A DNA stretch of 64,000 nt from Pirellulales bacterium (GTDB lineage: Bacteria; Planctomycetota; Planctomycetia; Pirellulales; JAEUIK01), in assembly GCA_019694435.1 (NCBI GenBank), contig JAIBBZ010000007.1, positions 1-64,000 on the forward strand, read 5' to 3'. The notes below the pieces were generated by a model. It saw only the letters and a program-made list of their open reading frames with translations. It was not told the origin of the DNA and searched no databases. Shown piece after piece: positions 1 through 9,646 of this stretch; position 1 is the first letter of the stretch; every line of letters starts with the position of its first letter. A program made the position numbers and the translations under genes.

Positions 1-725
1 GCAAAAACCAAAAACCCGCGGGCAAATGTGCGCGCCGGGGAGGCGGTCTCCGCTCATGCGGTCGTAGCTATTCGACCGCCCTCCCCCCAGGGCCCGGCCG
101 CGAGCGCTTCGGGTCCTTCCCCGGGGGGGCCGCCCACCGGGGCCCTGCAAAAGGCGCAATCCAGGCGCATGGCATGCAATCGGCGTTGCATCAGGGTCCC
201 GCCTCAGATGATCCGCGTTAGCGCCGGGCTGGCCAACAGGGAGAATTCGCAGGTTCGTCGTCGTCTTGCTCAAGGGGGCAAGGCGTGCGCGCTTACTTAC
301 TCTCGAGATTTGGCCCGCGCACGGACAAAACTCCCGCGATGTCACGGCGAGCGCCCGCGCGCCTGGGCTCGGGAAGGACCCTGGCCGTCACCGATCCGTC
401 CGCCCGGGCACAGCGGCATTAGCCCGGTCGAGTATGTTGCGCCGCACCGCGACGGGCAGCTTGGGCCAAAAGTTCGAACACGATGGTCAGGTTCACCGCG
501 TCGTCGGGTGCCTAGCGCAGGCGCAGAGCCAGCACTTCGTCCGGAGCGCGCAAAGTGGCTGGTTGATGGGTTCATGGGATCGATCCGCGCATGCAAGGCT
601 AGCAGCATTCGCATCGCTGCGATCGTTGCTGTCCCTCGGTTAGGCACATTCGTTCAGACCGTTAAACCGATGAAGTAGATGGACAGGTCCCACCGACTGC
701 ACGCCCGCCAAATTCTCCCGCCAGC
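1..725. other. Gene-free left edge with a hairpin and repeat copy A
   Basis: No open frame here has domain-like composition. The long plus-strand frame at 28-678 is rich in Arg/Pro/Ser and resembles a random high-GC frame. A perfect 7-bp inverted repeat (GCGGTCG at 58-64, CGACCGC at 73-79, 8-nt loop) lies near the edge and could be a terminator or structure belonging to a gene to the left. Positions from about 252 to 565 are the first copy of a dispersed repeat, described separately. No promoter for the following operon could be called with confidence. Confidence 0.6.
252..565. repeat. Dispersed repeat copy A (decayed)
   Basis: This stretch is colinear with about 6620-6935, in the same orientation. 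Positions 301-358 match 6673-6730 with one difference over 58 bases, and similarity continues patchily to about 565. Read on the minus strand, copy B encodes a peptide ending in a WPKLP-type segment. The matching frame of copy A is broken: an extra T in the run near 470 shifts the frame and there is an in-frame TAG further upstream in that reading direction. Copy A therefore looks like a dead version. Together with copy B it forms direct repeats around the RND efflux operon. The right boundary is approximate. Confidence 0.7.
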
Positions 726-755
726 ATGCGCGAACCCGAACTCCCTTGGCGATTC

Positions 756-2240
756 ATGCGCATCGCGCTCGTCTGCGCCTGCTGCTTGTTGGCAGGATGC
801 GCCGGGCTTCCTGGTACCCGGCGGGCGAGCGTCTCCGAGCAGCTCAGTTGCCGTACGGGGCACGGGCTCGGAGCGGACAAACCACCTTGCCAGGCGCTGA
901 TCCCGGCAGGCATCGTGCTCGACGATGGCCTGACCGAAGACGAGGCGGTCACGTTGGGGCTGTGGAACAATCCCGCGTATCAGGAGCTGTTGGCCGACTT
1001 GCTGCTGACTCGGGCCGACATTATTGCTGCCGGGCAGCTTGCGAACCCGCAAATCACCAGCCTGTTTCCCGTGGGCGTCAAACAATGGGAGTTCTTCTTG
1101 ATTCTCCCGATCGACGCAATCTATCTCCGGCCGCGGCGTGTCCTCGTGGCGCAACTGGAGGATCAGCGCGTTGCCGAACGGCTGGTACAGGATGGCCTGA
1201 ATGTGATTCGCGACGTTCGCGTGGCGTACATCGATCTCTTGCTGGCCGAGCAGCGCTATCAATTGGCGTTGTACGGCGAGAATCTGCGCCAGGAGTTCAA
1301 GCGCGTGGCCGAGGCCAGACTGCGCGCCGGCGCGGTTGCGGAACTCGAGGTGTCGCCGATTCGCTTGGACACCCTGGCCAACGTCGAAGAAGTTGCCCGT
1401 ACGGCGCGCGACATTGACCTGGCCCGCGAGCGGCTGCGGTTTCGGCTCGGGCTGGCCACGTTCGACGTTCCGCTCCGAACAGCGCCGCCGGCGGCGATCC
1501 AGTTGCCCCCGCTCGATCGGGAAGGATTGGTCGGCCTGGCAACATCGTCGCGGCCCGACCTTCGCGCCGCCCAGCTTGCATTTTCAGCGGCCGCTGAACG
1601 CCATACGTTATCGCTGTACGACTATTTCAACACGGGCGCGTTCCTCCCGGACATCAACAGCCGAGGGGAAAAAGGCTTCGAAGCCGGCCCGGGATTGCGC
1701 TTCGACCTGCCCATCCTCAACCAGAATCAAGGCAATCGGGCGCGGGCGATGGCCCAGGCCGAGCGGCTGCGGCGCACCTACGTCCTGTTGCGCGATACGG
1801 CGGCCAACGAAGTCCGATTGGCGTACTACCAACTGGAGCAGGCCGAGCAGACGTTGGCAATCTGGAAAGAACAGGTTGTTCCGCAAGCACAGGCGGCCGT
1901 CGAACATGCCCGCGCCGCTATGCTGGAGGACAACGTCGCGATGCTGGCCGTATTCGACACCACCCGGCAGTTGCTCAACAGTCGAGCCCGGGAACTCGAT
2001 GCCGAGGCGGCCCTTCGTCGGGCTGTCGCCGAGTTGGAGCGCAGCGTCGGTCGCCGGCTCTTGTTCGACGGCCCCAGCGCGGCGACGATTGAGAGTATCC
2101 CGCCCCCGCCGGCCGCTCCCGATTTGCCGGCCAAACCAGCAGAAGGGCCCCCCCAGGATGCCCAGCAAGCTCCCGCGATCAACCTGTTTAGTCCTCCTCG
2201 CGGTCATCGGATGCAGCCGGGCAACCAAGAGCGAGCCTGA
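756..2240 (+). CDS. TolC-family outer-membrane efflux lipoprotein (RND metal efflux)
   Basis: Outer-membrane channel component of a tripartite efflux system. The protein is about 495 aa. The N-terminus MRIALVCACCLLAGC is a short lipoprotein signal with lipobox LAGC, as in CusC/OprM-type channels. The rest is the alpha-helical, Ala/Arg/Glu-rich pattern of two OEP repeats (for example the stretches around VRVAYIDLLLAEQRY and NEVRLAYYQLEQAEQ). An in-frame ATG at 726 would add ten residues; neither start has a strong ribosome-binding site, and 756 was chosen because it starts directly at the signal peptide. The 3' end overlaps the adaptor gene by 83 bases, and the pump follows, so the three genes are one operon. 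The proline-rich C-terminal tail after about residue 455 lies in that overlap. Confidence 0.85.
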   Translation: MRIALVCACCLLAGCAGLPGTRRASVSEQLSCRTGHGLGADKPPCQALIPAGIVLDDGLTEDEAVTLGLWNNPAYQELLADLLLTRADIIAAGQLANPQITSLFPVGVKQWEFFLILPIDAIYLRPRRVLVAQLEDQRVAERLVQDGLNVIRDVRVAYIDLLLAEQRYQLALYGENLRQEFKRVAEARLRAGAVAELEVSPIRLDTLANVEEVARTARDIDLARERLRFRLGLATFDVPLRTAPPAAIQLPPLDREGLVGLATSSRPDLRAAQLAFSAAAERHTLSLYDYFNTGAFLPDINSRGEKGFEAGPGLRFDLPILNQNQGNRARAMAQAERLRRTYVLLRDTAANEVRLAYYQLEQAEQTLAIWKEQVVPQAQAAVEHARAAMLEDNVAMLAVFDTTRQLLNSRARELDAEAALRRAVAELERSVGRRLLFDGPSAATIESIPPPPAAPDLPAKPAEGPPQDAQQAPAINLFSPPRGHRMQPGNQERA

Positions 2241-3417
2241 GTCGGCGACGAAACCGGCCGTGGTAGCACAACATCTCGACGAGCAGAGCCTGAACACGCT
2301 CACGTTGACCGACAAGGCTATCGAGCGTCTGGGAATTCGCACCGCCCCCATCGTCGCCGAGACGGTTGTCCGTCGCCGCACCTTCGGTGGCGAGATTTCG
2401 CTACCTCCCGGCCAGGCCCTGGTCGTCAGCGCACCAATGGCGGGCACGTTATCGGATCCTGCCACAGGTGGCATTCCTCGGCCCGGGAATCAGATCAGTG
2501 CGGGCCAGGCTGTGTTGTCGTTCACGCCTCTGCTCACGGCGGAGCGCGACGTGCTGACCCCATCGGAGCGCATTCGAGTTGCGCAGACGCGTGCCGATCT
2601 AGCTGCGGCTCAACTGGACGCCCAGCGCCAGATCGATTCGGCGACCGTTGCGATCGATGCTGCGCAGATCGACCACGATCGGGCTTTGGAATTGCTCAAA
2701 AACCGAGCCGGCAGCCAGGCCGCTGTCGATGCCGCCTACGCTCGCCTGCGACTTGCGCAGGAGTCCTTGGAAACGGCCCAGACGAGGCACAAGTTCCTCT
2801 CCGAGGTGGAACTCGATGAGCAAGCAGGCGAAGTCTTGCCGCGGCCCATCAACGCGCCAGTGTCGGGAGTGCTGCAGAGCATTAGCGTGACTTCCGGGGA
2901 ATCCGTACACGCCGGTGCCGAGCTGTTCCGCGTGGTGAGGCTCGATCGCGTTTGGATCCGCGTGGCAGTGTTTGTGGGCGAACGGCACGACATCGCTGCG
3001 GGCCAATCTGCCGAAGTGCGTGAATATGGCCAGGACGCGGGCGTCGAGGCCGTTACGGCGCATCCGGTTGCCGCACCACCGTCGGCTGACGCCCAAGCTG
3101 CCTCGCTCGACCTGTTCTACGAGGCGGAGAACGCTCAGGGGAAGTTTTTTCCAGGACAAAAGGTGGCCGTCCTGGTGCCGCTGTCTGTGCGGGCGGAGAG
3201 CCTGGTGGTGCCATGGTCCGCCGTGATCTACGACATCCACGGTGGCGCTTGGGTGTATGAACGACTGGCGCAAAACGTATTTGCGCGCCGACGTGTCGAG
3301 GTCGATTTCATCGACGCGGGGCGCGCCGTGTTGGCGGCCGGGCCCGCACCAAGGACTGAAGTCGTCACCGACGGTTCCGCGGAACTCTACGGCACCGAGT
3401 TTGGGACCGGCAAGTAA
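2158..3417 (+). CDS. RND periplasmic adaptor lipoprotein (CusB/CzcB-like)
   Basis: Membrane fusion protein linking the inner-membrane pump to the outer-membrane channel. The open frame extends far upstream, but the real start is the ATG at 2158 inside the previous gene, because it opens a signal sequence ending in lipobox VIGC (Cys19). Domains in order: a beta-barrel/lipoyl-like half ([17 protein letters not shown]), a helical hairpin (about residues 125-220, rich in Ala/Gln/Leu), the second lipoyl half ([18 protein letters not shown]), and a C-terminal beta-barrel with a [13 protein letters not shown] segment. Length 419 aa fits the family. The stop codon TAA shares its last A with the ATG of the pump gene, so translation is probably coupled. 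Substrate is not shown by this subunit. Confidence 0.85.
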   Translation: MPSKLPRSTCLVLLAVIGCSRATKSEPESATKPAVVAQHLDEQSLNTLTLTDKAIERLGIRTAPIVAETVVRRRTFGGEISLPPGQALVVSAPMAGTLSDPATGGIPRPGNQISAGQAVLSFTPLLTAERDVLTPSERIRVAQTRADLAAAQLDAQRQIDSATVAIDAAQIDHDRALELLKNRAGSQAAVDAAYARLRLAQESLETAQTRHKFLSEVELDEQAGEVLPRPINAPVSGVLQSISVTSGESVHAGAELFRVVRLDRVWIRVAVFVGERHDIAAGQSAEVREYGQDAGVEAVTAHPVAAPPSADAQAASLDLFYEAENAQGKFFPGQKVAVLVPLSVRAESLVVPWSAVIYDIHGGAWVYERLAQNVFARRRVEVDFIDAGRAVLAAGPAPRTEVVTDGSAELYGTEFGTGK

Positions 3418-6400
3418 TGCTCCGCACACTCGTCCAATTCTCCTTGCACAAGCCGCTGCTGGTGCTCGCCTCGGCAATCGCCGTGCTCGTGGTCGGATAC
3501 CGAACTCTGCGTGAGTCGCCGCTGGACGTGTTCCCAGAGTTCTCGCCCCCGCTGGTTGAGGTCCAGACCGAGGCCCCGGGCTTGTCGACCGAAGAGGTCG
3601 AAAGTCTGGTGACCGTTCCGCTCGAAAACGCGCTGAATGGCGTGGCCGGCCTGAAAACGCTCCGCTCGAAAAGTGTGCTCGGGCTGTCCTCGGTGCAGAT
3701 GATCTTTCAGGACGGGACCGACCTGATGCAGGCCCGGCAGCTCGTTCAAGAGCGGCTGGCCATCGAGGCCTCGCGACTACCACAGGTCACCAAGCCACCG
3801 GTCATTTTGCCACCGCTATCGTCGACCAGCCGAGTGCTCAAGGTGGGAATCACCTCGAAGAAACTCACACAGATGGAGCTTTCTGAGCTGGCCAAATGGA
3901 CGATTCGCCCGCGGCTGATGGCAGTGCCGGGTGTGGCCAATGTCGCCATTTGGGGTGCGCGCGACAAGCAGCTTCAAGTGCTCGTCGATCCCGAGCGACT
4001 GCGGGCCTATGGGCTGACGTTGGCGCAGATCGAACGCGCCGCGGCCGAGGCAACGGCTCTCGCGGGCGGCGGCTTCGTCGATACGCCCAATCAGCGAATC
4101 CCGATCCGCCATGTCGCCACGGTCCGCAATCCGGACGAGCTGGCGGCCATTGTCGTCGCGCATCGTGGCGGTGCTCCGCTGAAATTAGGCGACATCGCGG
4201 AGGTGACCATTGGCCATGCTCCGCCCATTGGCGACGCCATCATCAATGACGTGCCGGGGCTGTTGTTGATCGTCGAAAAGCAGCTTGGCGGAAACACACT
4301 CGAAATCACGCGCAAGGTCGAGGCCGCTTTGGCGGGTTTACGTCCGGGGTTGAAAGATGTCGAAATCGACTCGACGATCTTTCGGCCAGCGACTTTTGTC
4401 GAGATGTCGCTGGAGAATCTATCGTGGGCCCTGGCGTCGGCGTGCGTCCTGGTCCTGGTGGTACTCGTCGCGTTTCTATTCGACTGGCGAACGGCATTGA
4501 TCAGCGCCACGGCGATCCCGCTGTCATTGGTTGCAGCGGCCATGGTGCTGCGGTACTGCGGCGTTTCGATCAACACCATGGTGCTCGCGGGCCTGATTAT
4601 CGCCCTGGGCGAAGTCGTCGACGATGCGATCATCGACGTTGAAAACGTCGTGCGACGCCTGCGGTTGAATCGCGCGCTCCAGCGCCCCCGCCCAATTCTG
4701 CGTGTGATTCTTGACGCGTCGATCGAGGTTCGCGGCGCTGTCGTGTATGGCACCTTGATCGTGATGCTCGTGGTCCTGCCAGTTTTCATGCTCGAAGGAC
4801 TGGCCGGGGCCTTTTTTCGACCGCTGGCCCTGGCTTACCTGCTGGCCATCTTCGCGTCTTTGGCCGTGGCCCTTACGGTGACGCCGGCGATGTGCCTGTT
4901 GCTCTTGCCGGGCCACTCGGACCGCCGCCGGGAGGCCCCCCTACTCGTCTGGCTTAAACGTCCCTACCACGCAGTCTTGTCCCGGCTGCTGCAATGGCCG
5001 CGCTTGGCCTGGGGCGCAGCGGCGACAGCTTTGTTGCTGTGCGTGGCGACGCTGCCCTATCTGGGCCAGGAGTTCATGCCCAAGTTTCAGGAATTCGATT
5101 TCCTCATGCACTGGGTAGAAAAGCCCGGCACCTCGCTGGCCGCGATGGACCGCATCACGATTCGCGCCAGTCAGGAATTGCGATCGATTCCTGGCGTCCG
5201 AAACTTCGGCTCACATATCGGCCGTGCCGAGGTGGCCGACGAGGTCGTGGGACCGAACTTCACGGAACTTTGGATCAGCCTCGACCGGGAAGTCGTTTAC
5301 CCCACCACCGTTGCCAAGGTGCAGGAGGTGGTTGACGGGTATCCCGGGCTCTACCGGGATTTATTGACCTATTTGCGCGAGCGCATCAAGGAGGTTCTGA
5401 CCGGGGCCAGTGCCACGCTGGTGGTCCGTATCTTTGGCGACGATTTGGCGACGCTCCGTGCACAGGCCCAACAAGTCGGCCGCGTCATGGCGGAGATTCC
5501 GGGCGTGAGCGATTTGAAGGTTGAGCCGCAGATTCTCGTGCCACAACTCGAGATTCGTGTGCGCCCGCAGGCCGCTGAGCAATTCGGGCTGACGCCGGGA
5601 ATGATTCGCCAGGCAGCGAACACCCTCGTCAAAGGACGAACGGTCGGCCAGGTGTTTGAGCGGCAAAAAATGTTCGATGTTGTCGTCTGGGGCGCCGAGC
5701 CCACGCGGCTCGATCTGGCCGCCATCGAGCAGTTGCTGATCGAGACACCCACGGGCGGGTTTGTCCCCTTGCGAGAGGTGGCGGACGTTTCGATCAATGG
5801 GGCACCCAACGAGATCAAACGCGAGGGGGCCTCACGGCGGATCGACGTCCTATGCAACGTGCGCGATCGCGACTTGGGTTCGGTGGCGGCCGACATCGAA
5901 CAGCGCGTCGGCAAGCTCGATTTTCCGCAAGGCTATCATCCCGAGTTTTTGGGTGAGTATGCGGCCCGACAGCAATCGAGCCGCCGCCTGGCGCTGGCCA
6001 CGGTGCTGACGCTCATCGGTATCATCGTGCTGCTCTACTCCGAGTTTCGACGTTGGCGCGACGTGGGTCTCATTGCCGCAGGTTTCATCGTCGCGCTGGG
6101 GGGCGGAGTGTTGGGGGTTTGGTTCGGTGGTGGAAACGTTTCTCTTGGATCACTGGTGGGCTTTGTCACCGTCATTGGCATTGCTGTTCGCAATGGCATC
6201 ATGCTCGTGAGTCACTACCGTCATCTGGAGGAGCGCGAGGGCGTCGTCTTTGGCAGCGAATTGGCGCTGCGAGGCGCGGAGGAGCGACTCGGGCCGATTC
6301 TCATGACCGCCGCGGCCGCCGGTCTTGCGCTGGTGCCGTTGGTCGCGGGAGGCAACCTTCCGGGCCATGAGATAGAGTTCCCCATGGCCCTGGTCATCCT

Positions 6401-6500
6401 CGGAGGCCTGATCAGCTCGACGCTGATGAATTTGCTCGTCATCCCGGCGGGATACCTCGGCTTTAGACCACCGCCCAAGCACGTTGCTCGAACGACCTGA
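3417..6500 (+). CDS. CzcA/CusA-type RND efflux pump
   Basis: Inner-membrane, proton-driven pump of the heavy-metal RND family, 1027 aa, which is full length. The first transmembrane segment is followed by [20 protein letters not shown] and [20 protein letters not shown], typical of CzcA/CusA. The fourth helix carries [18 protein letters not shown], with the acidic residues used for proton relay in this family. Twelve hydrophobic segments fall in the expected 1+5+1+5 arrangement. The pore domains show the internal duplication. The metal is not assignable: I could not place a CusA-like methionine triad with confidence. It follows the adaptor with a one-base overlap. No terminator hairpin is obvious after the stop. 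Confidence 0.9.
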   Translation: MLRTLVQFSLHKPLLVLASAIAVLVVGYRTLRESPLDVFPEFSPPLVEVQTEAPGLSTEEVESLVTVPLENALNGVAGLKTLRSKSVLGLSSVQMIFQDGTDLMQARQLVQERLAIEASRLPQVTKPPVILPPLSSTSRVLKVGITSKKLTQMELSELAKWTIRPRLMAVPGVANVAIWGARDKQLQVLVDPERLRAYGLTLAQIERAAAEATALAGGGFVDTPNQRIPIRHVATVRNPDELAAIVVAHRGGAPLKLGDIAEVTIGHAPPIGDAIINDVPGLLLIVEKQLGGNTLEITRKVEAALAGLRPGLKDVEIDSTIFRPATFVEMSLENLSWALASACVLVLVVLVAFLFDWRTALISATAIPLSLVAAAMVLRYCGVSINTMVLAGLIIALGEVVDDAIIDVENVVRRLRLNRALQRPRPILRVILDASIEVRGAVVYGTLIVMLVVLPVFMLEGLAGAFFRPLALAYLLAIFASLAVALTVTPAMCLLLLPGHSDRRREAPLLVWLKRPYHAVLSRLLQWPRLAWGAAATALLLCVATLPYLGQEFMPKFQEFDFLMHWVEKPGTSLAAMDRITIRASQELRSIPGVRNFGSHIGRAEVADEVVGPNFTELWISLDREVVYPTTVAKVQEVVDGYPGLYRDLLTYLRERIKEVLTGASATLVVRIFGDDLATLRAQAQQVGRVMAEIPGVSDLKVEPQILVPQLEIRVRPQAAEQFGLTPGMIRQAANTLVKGRTVGQVFERQKMFDVVVWGAEPTRLDLAAIEQLLIETPTGGFVPLREVADVSINGAPNEIKREGASRRIDVLCNVRDRDLGSVAADIEQRVGKLDFPQGYHPEFLGEYAARQQSSRRLALATVLTLIGIIVLLYSEFRRWRDVGLIAAGFIVALGGGVLGVWFGGGNVSLGSLVGFVTVIGIAVRNGIMLVSHYRHLEEREGVVFGSELALRGAEERLGPILMTAAAAGLALVPLVAGGNLPGHEIEFPMALVILGGLISSTLMNLLVIPAGYLGFRPPPKHVARTT

Positions 6501-6619
6501 TCTCAGTCGTTTCAAACAGCTACGGTTTTGCGACCTCTCAGAGTGCGCTTCCGGTTCAGGGCAGTGTGTGCGGCCATCGTTCTCGGAAGGCCATCCATAG
6601 GGCCTCACTGCAAGTGTCG

Positions 6620-7052
6620 TGGTTCGTCGTCTTCTCCAGTGCGTCAGGGCCGGGACGTGCGCGGTTACTTAATCTCGAGATTTGGCCCGCGCACGGACAA
6701 AACCCCCGCGATGTCACGGCGAGCGCCCGCAGGGCCGTGACGGGGAAGGACCCTGGCCGTCACCGATCCGGCTGCACGGTGACCGCGGCGTTGGCGCGGC
6801 CGAGGATGTCGCGCCGCACCACCGCGGGTAGCTTGGGCCAAAGGTCGAACACGATGGCCAAGCCCACCGCATCATCGGGTGCCTGACGAAGGCACAACTC
6901 CAACACTTCGCTCCGCAAGGGCCGATCCGCCGCTGGCTGCGCCGTCCTTGCGCCGATTACGTCGGATTCTGCAGCGCTCGACGAGGCAGAATTCCGTAAG
7001 TCGCTGTCCGGGTTGGCGGTTAGGGCAATCGGTTCGAGTCCTGTGCCGCCCA
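6620..7052. repeat. Dispersed repeat copy B ending in a tRNA-3'-end-like T-arm
   Basis: The left part (6620 to about 6935) matches copy A. The right part (6940-7052) matches copy C near 20600-20716, including a 23-base identity (6957-6979 against 20621-20643). The element ends with a sequence resembling the T-arm and 3' acceptor strand of a tRNA: T-loop TTCGAGT at 7033-7039, acceptor-like GCCGCCC plus A at 7045-7052. The T-stem has one mismatch, and no matching 5' acceptor half or anticodon arm lies upstream, so this is not a working tRNA gene. It looks like an attachment-site scar or a fixed part of a repeated element. Confidence 0.7.
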
Positions 7053-7053
7053 T
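6760..7053 (-). CDS. Small repeat-encoded protein (MGGTGLEP...WPKLP), doubtful gene
   Basis: A 97-aa frame running antisense across copy B. Its first residues, MGGTGLEPIA, are simply the reverse translation of the tRNA-like T-arm. The middle, NSASSSAAESDVIGARTAQ, is preserved in frame in copy C as NSTSESAAESDVNGASGAQ. The end has DLWPKLPAVVRRDIL. From memory, similar short ORFs (a GLEP start, an AESG/AESD block and a WPxLPxxxRxxI end) recur in planctomycete genomes, but I cannot check this. Conservation of the reading frame between copies argues for some coding history. No ribosome-binding site is visible. Confidence 0.35.
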   Translation of the reverse strand: MGGTGLEPIALTANPDSDLRNSASSSAAESDVIGARTAQPAADRPLRSEVLELCLRQAPDDAVGLAIVFDLWPKLPAVVRRDILGRANAAVTVQPDR

Positions 7054-7206
7054 TGCACTCACTCGCAATCCCTCTTGAAAAATGACCAGGCCCAAATCCT
7101 AACAATCAGGCCGGATCGGTTTTCTGGGGGCAGGTCAGTGTGCTGGGACCAGGTCGGGACACGTTGCGTTCAATGCGCAGAGGGGATTCCGGTGCGGTGG
7201 CTTTTG

Positions 7207-7863
7207 CTACCCTCGCCGGGTCTCGATGCGTCGCAACTCGGTCAAGAGGCGGTGCGTCGACGTCAGCTCGATGAGCTCGGCCAGCGATCGCACTCCCAGT
7301 TTGTGCATGATCGAAGCGCGGCGCATCTCGACGGCACGCTCGGTGATCTGCAGGCGACCTGAGATCGCCTTGTTCGTCAGGCCCTGTTGCACCAGGTCGA
7401 GCGTCTCGCGGTCGCGGGGAGTGAGCTGCGCAATCTTTCTGGCGAGGGCCGCGAAATCGGCCTCGCGCTCGCGCAATTGGGCATCCCGGAGCAGGGCTCG
7501 CTGCACGCAATCGAGCAGCGTCGCGCGATCGAAGGGCTTTTCGAGGAACTCGATCGCGCCGGTCTTCATCGCGGCAACTGCGGTCGAGACATCGGCATGC
7601 GCCGTAATGAAGATGACGGGCAAGTGCTTGCCTTGGGCCTGCATCTCCTCGTAAAGCTGCACGCCCGACATCCGTGGCATTTGAATGTCGAGGATCAGGC
7701 AGCCGGACATCTCCGGGCGATAGTGCCGCAGAAACAATCCGGGACTCGCGAATGCCTGGACGGCAAAGCCCAGCATCTCGAGCAAGACGTAGAGCGACTC
7801 GCGCATCTGGTCGTCGTCGTCAACCACAAACACGGTCGGCTTGGCGACGCTGCTCGGCGGCAT
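7207..7863 (-). CDS. FixJ/NarL-type response regulator
   Basis: Two-component response regulator, 218 aa, cytoplasmic. The receiver domain (residues about 8-122) has the acidic pocket VVDDDDQ, the phosphoacceptor Asp in LILDIQMPRMSG, the Thr/Ser in FITAHAD and the Lys in EFLEKPFD. A LuxR-type helix-turn-helix follows: LTPRDRETLDLVQQGLTNKA and RRASIMHKLGVRSLAEL. The gene overlaps the end of the sensor-kinase gene by 44 bases, so the two form a co-translated pair. Its position beside the nitrate genes and the sensor's input domain suggest it controls nitrate assimilation. The candidate binding sites are the TCCGAA motifs upstream of the kinase and transporter genes. Confidence 0.92.
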   Translation of the reverse strand: MPPSSVAKPTVFVVDDDDQMRESLYVLLEMLGFAVQAFASPGLFLRHYRPEMSGCLILDIQMPRMSGVQLYEEMQAQGKHLPVIFITAHADVSTAVAAMKTGAIEFLEKPFDRATLLDCVQRALLRDAQLREREADFAALARKIAQLTPRDRETLDLVQQGLTNKAISGRLQITERAVEMRRASIMHKLGVRSLAELIELTSTHRLLTELRRIETRRG

Positions 7864-9379
7864 GTTGGCCTATTCGCGGGAGGACGAAGGAAAACTGGGC
7901 GCCGCACGGCGCCAGCGACTGGGCCCAGATTGTTCCCTGATGCTGTTCGACAATCGAACGGCATATCGAGAGGCCAATCCCCAGCCCGTCAGACTTGGTT
8001 GTTTGAAACGCGGCGAACAGGACGTTGGGATCGATGCCCGCGAGGCCAGGGCCATTGTCGACAACGTCCACCTGTACTGAGTCGGGTTGCGGCTTGATGC
8101 GCAGCACGATGCGACGATTCTCCGGTGAGTTGCCGGCCAGGGCGTGCAGCGAGTTTTGAATCAGGTTGACGAGCACCTGCTGGATCTGAACCGCGTCGAC
8201 CTCGACGACTAGCTCGCCGCCGGCAGGGGGAACGAACGAAAGACTCGTTTCGCCGCGCTCGGCCTCGGGTCGGCAGAGCTCGACGACCTCGTGCAGGAGC
8301 GCGATCAACTCGACCGACGTCCTCGACGGCGCACCGGGGCGGACGAAATCGCGCATCCGCCGCACGATGCCGCCCGCGCGAAGCGACGCTTGCCGCACGC
8401 GCTCGATCAACTCGCGCAGCCTCGCCCGCGCTGGTTCGTCGAGCGGCCGTTCGAGGGCCAGGTCGCAGGCCTCGGTGTAGTTGACGATCGCCGCGAAAGG
8501 CTGGTTGAGCTCGTGGGCCAGGCCGGCCGCCAGGTGGCCGACGGTTTCGACTCGATTCGCATGGGCAAGCTGAGCGGCCAGCGTCCGATTGCGGTCTTCG
8601 ACGGCCTGGCGTTCGGCGGCCTCGACGCGCAGCGCGGTGAGCGTATTGTCGAGATTGCGCGTGCGCAGCGCGACTTGCTGCTCGAGTTCGTCGACCTGGC
8701 CGCGGATAGCCTGCGTGGCCGGGTGTATGACGAGCCGGCCCAGCGCAATCACCAGGGCGACGATCGCGGCGGCCACCGCCGCAGCGCACCACCGCAGCCG
8801 GCGCAACTCGGCCCCGGCCAGAGATTCGAACAGCGAGACCTGGCTGTCCATGAGTTGGAGAAACACCGGCTCGTGGGTGACGACCGCGTCAATCGCTCGC
8901 GCCGAATCTTCAGGCGACGCTCCCGCAGCGCTGCCTAGGGTGGTTGCGGCCGTCTGCATCGCGTCGAAGTGCGGCTCGATCTCGGCCCATACGTGGTCAA
9001 TCTGGGGTGATGCGAGACGCGCGATGCCGCGCCGGGCGTCACCGTGCTGCAATGCGAGGTGGGCAGCCTTCCATTCGGCGACCGCATCGCGGAGTTCGGC
9101 GCGGAGGTCGGCTTGGGAACGGTGGTCCAGCGCCATGACCTGTGCCAGCGCGGCTTTGGCGATCTTCTGGCTGAGCATACGCTGCCGGCCCGCCACGTTG
9201 ATCGCCGGTGCAAAGGCGTTCATTCGAGCGAGCAACGGTTGCAGGATGGCCTGATCGGCCAGGACCAGGGCCAGGATCGCGGCGAGTACGGCCAGATACC
9301 GCCGGCTGACACGGCGAACGAGGTCGTCCTTGTCCAGTGCCTGAGCGCGGAGGTTCGAGGAAATGGAATCGACAATCAT
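7820..9379 (-). CDS. Membrane sensor histidine kinase, nitrate/nitrite-type input
   Basis: Partner kinase of the FixJ-type regulator, about 519 aa from the ATG at 9379. An in-frame ATG at 9502 would add 41 residues lacking domain-like features; neither has a clear ribosome-binding site. There is an N-terminal transmembrane helix (YLAVLAAILALVLADQAIL), then a periplasmic region opening with NVAGRQRMLSQKIAKAAL. That is the signature of the NarX/PilJ-type nitrate-sensing four-helix domain. A second membrane helix (AAAVAAAIVALVIALGRLVI), a coiled coil, the phosphoacceptor motif HELNQPFAAIVNY and a GHKL ATPase (NLIQNSLHAL, DNGPGL, GLGIGLSICRSIVEQHQG) follow. HELNQP is typical of FixL/NtrB-like HPK4 kinases. 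Nitrate sensing is inferred from the domain and the neighbours. Confidence 0.88.
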   Translation of the reverse strand: MIVDSISSNLRAQALDKDDLVRRVSRRYLAVLAAILALVLADQAILQPLLARMNAFAPAINVAGRQRMLSQKIAKAALAQVMALDHRSQADLRAELRDAVAEWKAAHLALQHGDARRGIARLASPQIDHVWAEIEPHFDAMQTAATTLGSAAGASPEDSARAIDAVVTHEPVFLQLMDSQVSLFESLAGAELRRLRWCAAAVAAAIVALVIALGRLVIHPATQAIRGQVDELEQQVALRTRNLDNTLTALRVEAAERQAVEDRNRTLAAQLAHANRVETVGHLAAGLAHELNQPFAAIVNYTEACDLALERPLDEPARARLRELIERVRQASLRAGGIVRRMRDFVRPGAPSRTSVELIALLHEVVELCRPEAERGETSLSFVPPAGGELVVEVDAVQIQQVLVNLIQNSLHALAGNSPENRRIVLRIKPQPDSVQVDVVDNGPGLAGIDPNVLFAAFQTTKSDGLGIGLSICRSIVEQHQGTIWAQSLAPCGAQFSFVLPRIGQHAAEQRRQADRVCG

Positions 9380-9531
9380 CGGGCTGCCATCGAACGAAAC
9401 GGGCTTCGCGCTGCGAAGTCCGGGCGACGACGGACTTGCGTCGAGGGCATCACTGCAAATCGCGGGGCGGCCCCGAGAAAATGCTCGAACACGTGATTGC
9501 ATAGAGGGTTATGGAATCGACTCTGTGGATT

Positions 9532-9546
9532 TCCGAATCGTCCGAA
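9532..9546. promoter_or_regulatory. Candidate operator: tandem TCCGAA
   Basis: Two direct copies of TCCGAA start 9 bases apart (9532 and 9541). The second sits inside GTCCGAAGGAC (9540-9550), a 4-bp inverted repeat. The same hexamer forms an inverted repeat about 90 bases further right. Binding by the adjacent FixJ-type regulator is an inference from position only. Confidence 0.4.
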
Positions 9547-9632
9547 GGACCGATTTGCCTAAGGTCTAGGCGTGCTTGCGCGCGGGTTGGGCGGTGGAAC
9601 CGGGCCATCGCGGGGCCGCCGCTGGTCAATCC

Positions 9633-9646
9633 TTCGGATGTCCGAA
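9633..9646. promoter_or_regulatory. Candidate operator: TTCGGA-TG-TCCGAA palindrome
   Basis: A perfect 6-bp inverted repeat with a 2-base centre, about 130 bases upstream of the transporter start. It shares the hexamer with the tandem site at 9532-9546. Such symmetric sites fit a dimeric LuxR/FixJ-type regulator. Confidence 0.45.

Larger units (their letters stand above)
6501..7206. other. Intergenic region carrying repeat copy B
   Basis: About 700 bases between the RND pump gene and the convergent response-regulator gene. It contains repeat copy B with its antisense reading frame and tRNA-like 3' end. The remainder (6501-6619 and 7054-7206) shows no gene, no clear terminator and no promoter I would defend. 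Confidence 0.6.

Noticed and set aside
28..678. Open plus-strand frame of 216 aa at the left edge
   Set aside because: Composition is Arg/Pro/Ser-rich with no domain, it crosses repeat copy A, and no ribosome-binding site is present.
7028..7052. A tRNA gene ending at 7052
   Set aside because: Only the T-arm and 3' acceptor strand are present. The 5' acceptor, D-arm and anticodon arm are missing and the T-stem has a mismatch.
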